Shown: piece by piece, positions 36,936 through 49,200 of the stretch
Layout of the letters: each line of letters begins with the position of its first letter
How positions within the stretch are numbered: the stretch's first letter is position 1
NCBI GenBank assembly: GCA_964036665.1
Contig: OZ038532.1
Coordinates: forward strand, 16,448,537 to 16,512,536
Reading direction: 5' to 3'
DNA length: 64,000 nt
Source: Gordius sp. MW1
Lineage: Eukaryota; Nematomorpha; Gordioida; Gordea; Gordiidae
Translations under genes and position numbers: made by a program
The notes under the pieces: generated by a model
The model's input: the letters and a program-made list of their open reading frames with translations, nothing else
The model's database searches: none
What the model was told of the DNA's origin: nothing

Positions 36936-38117
36936 AATGGTCGAAAATAAAATTATCGTAGTTTGTGATTTTTAACAAGAGTATTATCATATAGACGTTG
37001 ATAAAGATATCTCACTTGGGAAATCTTTTATAATATTTACCAAATTTAGTATAAAATAAGTACTTTAACCGGCTGAAATAAAACGTATTGGAAAATATTA
37101 CACTTAAAGATTAAATTTGTTATTTAAGTCGGATTTGTATTGGTTATTAATTAGTAAGTATTATGTTGAGGTGACCGGGGTAGTCGTAGCCAGGGAATAA
37201 TTATTTTTCATAAAATTCATATTTTTTATGTTCAGTTGAAGAAAAGGATAAAGACATTAAAGAAGAGAGCGAAAAATTAATTTTCTTTTTATACTACTAA
37301 TCAATGAATAACATAATATGAGTGAGTACGCATAAGTTCACTCTATTGTTTTCCTTTTCATTGAAACATAATCGCCCTGATTATGGAAATGGATTAATTT
37401 AAGGGAGGGGGGAGTTTAATTTTTTTATTCTCAAAAACATGGGCGTAGGGCATAACCAGGTTTTGGATTAGCGGGGGGGGGGGGCGAAACGGTTAAAATT
37501 TCAATTAGGGAGGGGCAAAAAAAAAATATTAATTTGTAAGGGTTTTTTTACATTGGAAATTTTTTTTTGTCATTCAGAGGGGGGGGGGGGGGAAAGGCGA
37601 GTTATTGATAAAATAAATGTAGAAGCAATGCAAAATATTTAAATTAAAGTCATACACTTAATTAAATTTAATTTATATTAAAATAAGTCGTAGTTAGATG
37701 GTAAGATAGGGCAAAAAAATTATATTTTCACAGAGAAAGGGTGGTGGCGCAAAACAGATGTATTTTATTTAATATCTAATAAATAAACAATTAAAAAAAT
37801 TATTCCCAGTCTATAGGAGTAGCGCATTTAAGTGCTATCGGTATAGTTGTTAAATTGCTAAGTAGCTTCAACTAAAAACGCGAGCACGAACACTAGCTGG
37901 GTAATATGCTAGTTTAAAACAATGAGTGCTAGCTGCTCGGTGCAATAGTTTTAACAGTAGCACGTAAAAATGCTCGAGAGGTTAGTCGAAGCAGCCAAAG
38001 CTGATAAAAAATTTAGGAGGAACTCGAGCAGTAAATTCAAGCAGATAGTAGATTGAATTGCTATTTGTTAAAATTACAATTTAAATCCTATTATATATCA
38101 TAAATAAATTAAGAACT

Positions 38118-38945
38118 TTGCCCCCCCCCTTATTTTTTACCCTCTTTCTTACCAGAAGGGGGGGGGGGGGGGTGTTTTGCCCCCCCCCCTATTTTTTATC
38201 CTCTTTCTCCCAGAGGGGAGATGGGAAGGGGGGGGGTGCCCCACCCCTCCTTATTTTTTATCCTCTTTCTCACCAGAGGAGAGATGGGGCCCCCCCTTAT
38301 TTTTTATCCTCTTTCTCACCAGAAAAGAGAGGGGGGGGTGTTTTGCCCCCCTCCCCTTATTTTTTATCCTCTTTCTCACCAGAGGGGAGATGGGGGGGGG
38401 GGGGGGGTGTTCCCCCCCCCCTTTTTTTATCCTCTTTCTCACCAGACGGGAGGTAAGGGGGGGGGGGGGGTGTTTTGCCCCCCTTATTTTTTTATCCCTC
38501 TTTTTCACTGGTGCCCCCCTGGTAAGAAAGAGTAAAAAAAGGTTGAGGGGCAAACGGGGTAAAAAATAAGGGGGGGGCAAAACATCCCCCTCCCATCTGA
38601 TGAGAAGGAGGATAAAAAATAAAGCCATCTGGTAAGAAAGAGGGTAAAAAATAGGGGGGGGGGCAAAACACCTCCCCCTCCCCTACCCCTTGGTGAGAAA
38701 GAGGATAAAAAGGGGGGGGGGGCAAAACACCCCCCCTCCTTTCTGGTGAGAAAGAAGATAAAAAATAAGGGCCCCCCCCCCCCATTTTTCCTCTGGTGAG
38801 AAAGAGGATAAAAAATAAGGGGGGGGGGGCAAAACACCCCCCCCCCCCCATATCTCCTCTGGTGAGAAAGAGGATAAAAAATAAGGGGGGGGGCACCCCC
38901 CCCCCATCTCCTCTCTGGTGAGAAAGAGGATAAAAAATAAGGGGG
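38118..38945. repeat. G/C-run minisatellite, itself inverted at its centre
   Basis: Units of about 45-65 bp have the core TTATTTTTTATCCTCTTTCT, then CACCAG, flanked by runs of 7-17 C or G. From 38118 to ~38515 they run in one direction and from ~38520 to 38945 in the other, making the centre of a 1.35-kb palindrome. The several long overlapping open frames on both strands arise because the repeat lacks stops; they encode only Pro/Phe/Gly-rich low-complexity strings. Confidence 0.9.
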
Positions 38946-39414
38946 GGGGGGCAAAGTGCTTAATTTATTTATGATATATACTATGATTAAAATTGAAATT
39001 TTAACAAATAGCAATGCAATCTACTATCTGCTCGAATTTACTGCTTGAGCTCCTGGTAAATTTTTTAACAGATTTGGCTGCTTCGACTAACCTCTCGAGC
39101 ATTTTTACGTGCTACTGCTAAAACTATTGCACCGAGCAGCTAGCACTCATTGTGTTAAACTAGCATATTACCCAGCTAGTGTTCGTGCTCGAGCATAGCA
39201 CATAGTTAGCATTGCTAAAGTCCGCAATTTAACTCTAGCTATCGGCTATAGCTCATAGCACCTCAAACCTCCCATCTCCCATAGCTCTAGCGCCTCAAAC
39301 CTCCCATCTCCTATAGCTTATATCACTTAAAGTGACTATGATAGCCGCATATGGGTGCTTTGTGCTATAGCTTTAGCTCCTTAAAAACGCTATTTCCCCA
39401 TCACTAATCTAGAG

Positions 39415-40115
39415 CATATTTAGATGCCCCAAAAATTTGTTTATAGAATTTGGTTGGGCCGAACCGTTAGTAGTACCTGCCGAGTTGATTTGCAAGTTAA
39501 CGACCCTTGAAAAGGCCATAATCGCTGTTTTTAGCAACTTAAATATTTCAAAAACTTGACGTATATAGAAAAACTAAAATAACATTTTTGTTTCATCGTA
39601 AAAAACTCTACGCGAATCGGCAAGCAGTTTGTCGGTTGATTTTATAAATCTATTATTTGTTAAGCAGTGTTATTAAAGTTTGAAATCAATGATTTAATCA
39701 ATATCTTAATAAATTTTTAATGGTATTATTCATAAAAAAAACTAGGCCATTGCAAGCGACCATTTCGAAAGCACCTATAAAATAAACTATTGAATATCTG
39801 TACAAATAAATGGGCTTTACATTTTATTTAAATAAATATAGCTAATTCTCAAATTGACATATTATATAAACAATGAATATAATGTATTTTATAAAAATAA
39901 ATTACAAAAATATGCGATATAAAAGGATTAAAGCTCTTAAAAATTTATTTAATAATGTTATAAATTAAAACTTGCAATTCTTGTAAATGTTATTGCAAGC
40001 ATTTTGAATGAGAATATAAGGAAAGCAGGCATCTAATAGATCATGTGAAAGGTGTGAAGATAGATTAACGATCTAAACCAAAATTTTAGTATATCTTGAT
40101 GTTAAGTCATTTTAC
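39415..40115. other. NCKAP1 3' region with palindromic-MITE arm relic
   Basis: 39430-39665 resembles one arm of the 10019-10914 family (AACTTGACGTATATAG, AAAAACTCTACGCGAATCGG, TTATTTGTTAAGCAGTG) and is followed by TTA. The remainder is AT-rich without recognised exons. Confidence 0.45.
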
Positions 40116-40208
40116 TTCTTCCAAAATCAAACACACGGTGTCCCTGTTATAGGATATGTTTTCTTTTTCCGAATCATGACAAATTCTGAGTAAGCATGAT
40201 GAGGAGAG
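40116..40208 (-). CDS. NCKAP1: NCKAP1 exon (last certain one)
   Basis: Acceptor TACTATAG, donor GAA|GTAAAA; 31 codons. Reads [20 protein letters not shown], then [11 protein letters not shown], matching the family's ASSSLLKIG...NRESVYLLLD. Confidence 0.88.
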
Positions 40209-43200
40209 CTATAGTAAAAAAAATGACAAAAACATATAGTGTCAACAACGACAAAATTACTCTGAAAACGGTTTACAGATTTTATTATAGTTCGTTGTGC
40301 TGATGAACATGATTTTCTTATTTTTTCTATACGTCCATTTCTAAACCAATTGGTTTTAAGGTTGCGAAAATAAGCTTTTTAGGAAGTATATAATTGAAAC
40401 AAATCGATCAAATATAAAAATAAAACATAAGTTACAACTTAAGGTTCATCCTTTAAAAAATAAAAATATGAAATTTAAACGATTTTTTCTAATTTTTTAA
40501 TTAAACAGTGTTTACTATTCTAGGCAAAGAGGGAAACGTCTAGCGCGATTTTACAATATTAGATATAAGAATAAGTTAATTTTCAATATAAATTAAAAAT
40601 CCAAAATAGAACAAATTTTTTAAACGTTAATTGGTTTTAGGACTTAAAAGCATAAACTTATTTTCGCAACTTTGAACCAATCTTAAAACATGACGTGTTG
40701 GAGAAACGGGAAAAAATATTCAAATGCACCACTAAAAACTCTATCAAAATTTGCTAGCCGTTTGATTTAACTAATTCATTATTTGCTAACTAGCGTTATT
40801 ATTAAACTTTAAAAGCTGAATGGGAGAGCATGGAGCTAATAATTAAATTTGAAGATTTTCACAACCTGCATCTTTGCGAAATGTGAAACATCGTTCAAAA
40901 AGACTTCTATATTAATAAATGAAGTCATTTTATTTTAAGTTGAAACCTAAAAACTATAAAAGTTTTAAAATGTATAGTTTTTCAAGAGTTATTTATAATA
41001 ATATACAAGGAATTTTTATAACGCCTTTACATATCAAATGAAGACAATAGCAATGCAAATAGATGTATAAAGTTGTTTTTTGGATTTAAATTTATAATTT
41101 ATTTTTTCTATTTAATGCTTATGTATAAGTTATTTCACATTGCATGGAGTTACTTAAAATCCTACTCACTAAATAGGGAGAATTCATTAACAAATTATAA
41201 ATAAAAACAATCAAAATTTTGACTAATTAACACACGCAAGGTTCTTACAGCCAAAAATTCTTTATGCCTATCTTTGAGATCGTTCTTGCCATGAAGGTGA
41301 AGAAGAGTCGAAAAAACTACATCAAGACCTTTAGCTAAGCAATGGGCATTATTTCTCGCTCCTACAATTATATATACAACTTAAATCATAAAAATAATAA
41401 TTTAAAAATTATAACTGATAAATTATAAATTGAAATAAAGGAATTATTTATTATATATAATAATGTATACAATAATGGTTAGCATTTATCATATTTCGCT
41501 GATCCGCCACGCTAAGTTTTAACTTGTATTTGCTTTTTTGCCTCATTTTAAACCGCTTATTAGGACTATGATTATAGCATAAAAGATTAAAAAATAATCA
41601 ATCCTCAATTATAGGTGAACTTAATTAATATGATGAATAGTGCTATTTATAAATTGTAAAATTTATAAAGCTTTATTAAAAATCAAACTTTATTTAACAA
41701 AAAATCTACTAACAGTAATTTATAGACTATAAAAAGTATATCAAAGATGACGGTACTAATATTTTTAAATATGGCGGGTCGGGCTCGGGCAAAACTTTAT
41801 TACCCGACTGAAATAGGATTTTATACCAAATCAATAAAAAATAAATATTTTTGTAACAGCTTATAAATTTTCAATTCCAGTTCCTCGCCTATGTTTATAA
41901 TGTTTTTTGATCAAATTGCAAATACTTTGTATCAATTAAACTTAAAAAAAGTAAACAGTTCAAAAAGCTTAATTTATAAATAATTAATAAATTTATTATT
42001 ATAAAGATATAATATTATTTTAATCAATTAAGAGAATAAATTATAGCAATAGAAATTGGATTATCATTCTAAACTTATAGATGTTGTAAATCAAATTTCT
42101 TCTATATTTATAAGGTACTATTTGAAAAATATAATTTGCCTAAAATTTTGTAATAAAATTATCAGACCGGGCTGGGTTCGTACCAAAAATAAATAAAACC
42201 TTTCGGGCCGGGGTCGAATCATTTTGCAGGATCCTTAGTGTGGGGAAAGGTCATAGAATTAGACTCAAAAGATAATCTGCCTGGAAAGTCAACTTTGAGC
42301 AACTTATGGATATGAGAAAAAACAATGGATCTTCATTTGCGTTTTAATGATATCGAGAAAGCTTTCGACAAAATTGATAGGCAGTTTCTTTGGCACAACA
42401 TGAGTTACTATGCATTGTCATGTACGTTATAAAGCTAACAACAGACATCTGTCATAACGTATAAACTTCAGTTTAACATCATGTGGTGTGGTACAACATC
42501 TTAATAATTGTGTCTAAATATAATCGACACCTAGTCCCCAAAGCTCTTCATAGCAATGATGAATTGGATAACTAATGAACTGAAACGCGAACGTTCAAAT
42601 GTAGAATTAGCAAGGCAGGTCAAAGTGTGGTTGGATCGAATTGTGGGGATAAAAAAAATGATTATACGCTTGTAGTCGGGAAATGAAGACAAAAAATCAC
42701 ATCTGCAAATTCCTGCCAGATTTTTATTCAGTAAGAAGGATTTGCAATATATTGATTGGCTCTAGGATAAAATGTGATGGGGTGTGTGAAAAGCGAGATT
42801 AAAGCAAGGCTAAACGCATGATGCTAAAATTAAGCGAATTAAGTGGTGTTGGTGTACTATGCGCCAAAGAAGAAGTAGAATTTAAAAATCAATTATTACT
42901 AACATATTAACAAAAAAAAATTCCTTTTTTTAAATAACACTATGAGCCTATGGGTAACACTTTGGGCTTTTACGTACGACTGACATTGTTGGTTCGAATT
43001 TTGCTTCAATACATAAACACTTTATTTATTTATTAGCCTTTATAAAATGCACTAATGAGCGAAGTTTCTCCATACTCAGGAAATTCGAAACTTATTAAGA
43101 AAACTCGGGCCTTCGGCCCTCGTGGGAAGGGGGAGAAGGGAAGGGAAGAGGGGAAGGGAAGAGGGGAAGGGAAGGGGGGACGACTCATCTGTACTTCGTA

Positions 43201-46200
43201 TAAATGTATCATATTTGCTATGCAATTTATGGGCGAGAAAGGTGGGAAGGGGCGAGAATGCCTATAGGGGGGTATTAAATGCCTAATGATTAATTAATTA
43301 TTTATACAAATTTTCCATTATAGGCAAAATGTAATATAGGCAAGGGTTAGGGTTAGATTTAGTGTTTGCTTCTAGTTGCGTATTACATTAGTTTTTATGG
43401 CCTTTAGTGATTATGGGTCTAACAAACTTTATATTATAAAACAACACAATGTTAAGAATTTGCAGAATTGTTGGGAGAAATTTTTTGTTGAATTTGAACA
43501 ATTTTTAATTAAAAAAATCAAAAATTTGGCCAATGGTCACTTTTTCTCTATTGGTCAGTACCAACAGATACTCTATAAGTCAATAATAGCCAAAAAAAAC
43601 GGAAAAAAAAAATTTTGATGCTCACTTTGGCCAATGGTCATTTTTTTCCATTGGTCAGCAGCCAGCACACGGTAAAAGTGGATATAAATTCATAAGAGTA
43701 AAAAAAACAAAAAAAATTTTCGAATCACATTTTGGCCAATGGTCATTTTTTTCCATTGGTCAGCAGCCAGGACAAGTGGATATAAATTCATAATAGTCAA
43801 AAAAAAACGAAAAAAAAGTTTTCGAATCACATTTTGGCCAATGGTCATTTTATTCCATTGGTCAGCAGCCAGCGGACGGCCAAAAAGTCATAATAGCAAT
43901 GGTAGTAACAGGAACAATCATAATAGTCAACAAAAAACGAAAAAAATAATTTCAATTCACATTTTGGCCAATGGTCATTTTTTCCATCGGTCAGGAGCCA
44001 GCGGACGGCCAAAAAGTCATAATAGCAATGGTAGTAACAGGAACAATCATAATAGTCAAAAAAAAACGAAAAAAATAATTTCGATTCACATTTTGGCCAA
44101 TGGTCATTTTTTTCATTGGTCAGCAGCCAACGGACGGCCAAAAAGTCTTATTATCAATGATAGTAACAAGAACAATCAGAAGAGTCAAAAAAACTCCGGG
44201 ATTCTAACCCAAAAACTAGTTAAATTGCATAGCAATTAGAAGTAAACAACTTTTATTTATGTTTATTATATAACATTGGTCAGCAGCCAGCGGACGGCCA
44301 AAAAGTCATAATAGCAATGGTAGTAACAGGAACAATCATAATAGTCAACAAAAAACGAAAAAAATAATTTCAATTCACATTTTGGCCAATGGTCATTTTT
44401 TCCATCGGTCAGGAGCCAGCGGACGGCCAAAAAGTCATAATAGCAATGGTAGTAACAGGAACAATCATAATAGTCAAAAAAAAAAGGAAAAAATAATTTC
44501 GATTCACATTTTGGCCAATGGTCATTTTTTTCATTGGTCAGCAGCTAGCGGACGGCCAAAAATTCTTATTATCAATGATAGTAACAAGAACAATCATAAG
44601 AGTCAAAAAAACTCCGGGATTCTAACCCCAAAACTAGTTAAATTGCATAGCAATTAAAAGTAAACAACTTTTATTTATGTTTATTAAATAACTAGTTAAA
44701 TTGCATAGCATTAAAAGTAAACAACTTTTATCTATGTTTATTATATAACAAAAACTAGTTAAATTGCATAGCAATTAAAAGTAAACAACTTTTATTTATG
44801 TTTATTATATAACTAGTTAAATTGCATAGCAATTAAAAGTAAACAGCTTTTATTTATGTTTATTATATAATAGATAATTTAACAAATCTTATATATAACA
44901 CACCGAGGGAGAGAGAGATGAGGGGTGGGGCACCTCTTATGCATGAGATAGCGATGAGGGGTGGGGCACCTCTTTCTCATGCATAGCAATTAAAAAGCGA
45001 TAACCTAATATACCCAATGCAAATAGATAGGGAGGACAACGGACAACGGACGGACAACCAAAAACGAGCCCATAAATTGCATAGCAATTAAAAGATTATG
45101 TCATGACATCGATTGAATGGATTAGCATCATTAACAATACATCAAGAATGTTCTCACCTCAGAAATTATATATAGACTATCGCCGGGCAATAAAAAAGCA
45201 ACAATTTTTTTATAATGAAATTTTTTTATACCGTTTTGTAACTTTTATTTAATCAATAGAAGTTTATTTCCAAATAATTACGTGTGTTATGTCTAAAATA
45301 CATTAAATTAGTGAGCTGGCATATTTGTAAATAATTCTTTTTTTTATATTATAAAAAAAGTTATATTTTTAAATTTCCTCAACACCCTTAGAAGTTTTCA
45401 CATTAAACTAACTTGTAACATTTACGTAAAAATAAAAAAACTAGTTCCTTAAAAACTATACTAACATAATGCATCAAATAAATTACCATTAGCATTTGAG
45501 TGATGCGTGGTACCACCCAAAATATCACTTTTAACTAGGCGTGGAAATGATAAAGCAACTAATACCATCATTAGGCAGGTTATTTCGTGCTCTTCGTCAG
45601 TCTTATAATCTTGAATGATCATCGATCGATACATCAGTGAAGTATATATATATTACTGACGTAAAAACGGCTGGGTTTCGTTTGGTCGACCTTTGGTTTT
45701 AGTGCACTAAACTCAACAAACCAAGGATTTTTTGATCTATTTTTCTTTGACTAAAAAACCTTTGGTCTATTCATGTTTAGTCGACTAAAAGCAAAGGTCG
45801 ACCAAACAAAACCCAGCCGTTTTGACAACACTGAAATATTTTTAAAAATTACCAATATTTTGCTTAATAGCTATAGCGAGAAATGGATTAACAGGAGATT
45901 CAATACCAGCTGCAGTCGCCATTTCATTAACAATCTTTAATTAGTTGAAAAATAAATGTATAAAAATTTGAAAAAAATAATTGCTTACCGTTACATCAGA
46001 ATTCGCGTTAACGTTTTGAAAATCCGTGATTGACGTCAACAAAAAAGGTGCCCTGTCTTGTAGGACCTATAGATAAAATTGTCAAGTATAACAAGGCAAT
46101 AAGTTATAAATTTACATCGTTTAACGCTTCCATGGCTAATGAATTAAATGCGATTAATTTCCCAATAAGAATCAACCGCTGTAGTATGCCATCCAAACCT

Positions 46201-49200
46201 AATAGAAATAAAGTGTTTTTAAAAATCATTCATATGACGACATGATACGAGAGTTCTAATATTTTAAAATCAATAAGGGCGTAAATTATTCCAATTGGAT
46301 AAAGAAAATAAAATTTTGTGGTATAAAAACTTGTTAAAATAACTAATTTGGAAAAAGAAGAATTTCAATAAATCTCCCCATGTTACAATGTTAAAAGTAA
46401 ATTTATGACCTCTGCGGCAAAGATAATTTCGGACAGGGCTCAAATCCAAATTAATAAGTGTGGTGTTCAACCTAAACCCCCCCCCCCCACACATACTTAC
46501 ACTTATACCCTACGATTTTTATAGTTATCCAATTTAATTATGGCAAATTTATTAATTGCTATGCAATTTATGGGCTCACTTTCCAATTTGTTTTGTCACG
46601 CTATTCGGCGTGCGCACCGAACGTGGATGTCACGCACCGAACGTGGATGTCACGCACCGTTTTGTTTACTTTTAATTTTTGTTAATTTAACCAGTTTTTG
46701 GGTTCGAATCCCGGGATTTTTTTTTACTATTATGATTGTTCCTGTTACTACCATTGATAATAAGACTTTTTGGCCGTCCGCTGGGCGCTGACCACTGGAA
46801 AAAAATGACCATTTGGCCAAAATGTGAATCCAAGTTTATTTTTCCGTTTTTTTTGCCTCTTATGATTGTTCTTGTTCCTACCATTGATAATAAGACTTTT
46901 TGGCCGTCCGTTGGCTGCTGACCAATGAAAAAAACGTGGATGTCACGCACCGAACCGAACGTGGATACGCACTTTTAATTTTTGTTAATTTAACCAGTTT
47001 TTGGGTTCGAATCTCGGGGTTTTTTTTGAATATTATTATTGTAACTGTTACTACCATTGATAATATGACTTTTTGGCCGTCCGCTGGCTACTGACCACTG
47101 TAAAAAAATGACCATTTGGCCAAAATGTTAAACGAAATTTTTTTTTGCGTTTTTTTTGCCTCTTATGATTGTTCCTGTTACTACCATTGATAATATTTCT
47201 TTTTGGCCGTCCGTTGGCTGCTGACCAATGAAAAAAACGTGGATGTCTTGCACCGAATGTCTTTTTTGTTTACTTTTAATTTTTGTTAATTTAACCAGTT
47301 TTTGGGTTCGAATCCCGGTTTTTTTTTGACTATTATGTTTGTTCCTGTTACTACCATTGATAATAAGACTTTTTTGCCGTCCGCTGGCTGCTGACCAATG
47401 GAAAAAAATGACCATTTGGCCAAAATGTGAATCCAAGTTTATTTTTTCGCTTTTTTCCGCCTATTATGATTGTTCATGTTACTACCATTGATAATCTGCC
47501 TTTTTGGCCGTCCTCTGGCTACTGACCACTGGAAAAAAATGACCATTGGCCAAAGTATGAAGTAAAATTTTTTCCCTCGTTTTTTTGACTCTTATGATTG
47601 TTCCTGTTACTACCATTGATAATATGACTTTTTGGCCGTCCGCTGGCTACTGACCATTGGAAAAAAATGACCATTGGCCAAAGTATGAAGTAAAATTTTT
47701 TCCCTCGTTTTTTTGGCTAACATTGACTTATAGAGTATCTGTTGGTAGTGACCAATGAAAAAAATGACCATTTGGCCAAAGTGTGAAACGAAATTTATTT
47801 TTTGCGTTTTTTTTGACTCTTATGATTGTTCCTGTTACTATCATTGATAATAAGACTTTTTGGCCGTCCGCTGGCTACTGACCACTGTAAAAAAATGACC
47901 ATTGGCCAAAATGTGAATCGAAAATTTCTTTTTCTCCTTTTCTTCGCTAACATTGATTTATAGACCCTCTGTTGGTACTGACCAATTAAAAAAAATGCCC
48001 ATTGACCAAAATGTGATTCGAAAATTATTTTTTCGTTTTTTTGACTACTATGAATTTATATCCTCTTTTACCGTGTGCTGGCTGCTGACCAATGGAAAAA
48101 ATGACCTTAGGTAACTTTTTATGTTTGTTATTAAGTTTTATTAATTATATTGTCTGGGTTTCTAAATTTTTAATTGATTTTATTACGTTTTTCGTTGCTT
48201 TTTCTATTTTTATATGTTCAAAATTTATAAATTTTACTCGAAATTTAAATTTTAGATAAATAGCTCTAATCCCATTTCCGAAATTTTAATATGAAATTCC
48301 AACAATATTCTTCCATTTATAACTACTTCCCTAAAAAATAACTTTTCAATGGAGAAAAGTAGTAGAAAAGTAGTAGCCAGGGTAATTTACAAATTATTAT
48401 AAATCACTCGAGATCCAGAATTTAATTTCGAAAATGTTAGTACTAATTCAGTAGGAGAAGAAGGGTAACATAGAGATCAGGCAGGATCAGGGTTATAATA
48501 TAAGCTATTTGTTATATCTTTCTTAGTTAATCGTTCATCTATTTCAGCTAAACCTAATTCAAAAAGGCATTATACAACAACGAGATGTTGTAATAGGCTT
48601 CGGGGCTCAAAAAAAAGCTAATAGATCATTTTTGAATATCCCATTTTTTATACCATTTTTGAATATCTATACTATTTTATTTTTAGATATCTTATTAATT
48701 AATCTAATTATTATTACATCTTATATTTAAAAGTCATATTTTTGAATATCTAACCCATTTTCATATATTTAAATCTTATTTTCAAATTTGATATGCGGCA
48801 TACACCTCATAAGACATCAAGTACATTTTAGGGTCTAAATTTTTTATTAGCTTTTTTCTGATCATATTTCCTCGATACGCCTATGACAGTGAACAAAAGT
48901 AAGTTTTTAAATTCACTTGACGGCGTCGCGCATCTGTGCATCACATCACATTATCGGTTAATTTATTATAAAGGGGAGAGAGGGGAGGGGAAAGGGGAGA
49001 AACAGTAGAGTCCCTTATAATTCTAATCCTGCTTACGTCATGCAAATAAAATTGTTATTTAGCACAACGCTCTCTCCTAAAAATTTTAGCCAAAGTTTTA
49101 ATAAATTTCAAATTAATTATGGATTTAAAGGGGGCAACTGCCCCTCTTTGCCACCCACTGGCTACGCCGATGTTTATTTGTACCTTCAAGGTCGATAGAT

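Larger units (their letters stand above)
35382..39406. mobile_element. 4.0-kb compound palindromic hAT element
   Basis: Left end TAGTGATGGGAAAAAGG and, read inward on the minus strand, right end TAGTGATGGGGAAATAGC, with an exact 8-bp duplication ATCTAGAG at 35374-35381 and 39407-39414. Inside are two consecutive inverted repeats: arms 35640-36105 with 37323-37805, and arms 37855-38118 with 38945-39200. The ends also carry matching subterminal copies of GGAGATGGGAGGTTTGAGG. No transposase was found. It lies at the 3' end of NCKAP1, in an intron or just downstream. Confidence 0.9.
43090..45092 (+). mobile_element. TTGCTATGCAA-ended element with internal tandem array
   Basis: Left side: CTCGGGCCTTCGGCCCTCGT hairpin, polypurine tract, then TTGCTATGCAATTTATGGG at 43216. 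Right side: CCCATAAATTGCATAGCAA at 45070-45088. Inside is the tandem array 43520-44640 and a ~62-bp repeat at 44640-44870. The same arrangement occurs inverted at 46550-49620 and shortened at 36250-36935. No protein is encoded, and the class is unknown. Confidence 0.6.

Noticed and set aside
38118-39014. Seven overlapping open frames of 74-169 codons on both strands
   Set aside because: They are stop-free translations of a G/C-run minisatellite in every frame, giving only Pro/Phe/Gly strings.
39725-39790. Very short possible last NCKAP1 exon on the minus strand after TTATTTTATAG
   Set aside because: It gives only ten residues before a stop and no convincing match to the protein's C-terminus.
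43739-44239. 166-codon open frame
   Set aside because: It is a repeat of the tandem unit ([17 protein letters not shown]), whose unit length is near a multiple of three in places; not a gene.
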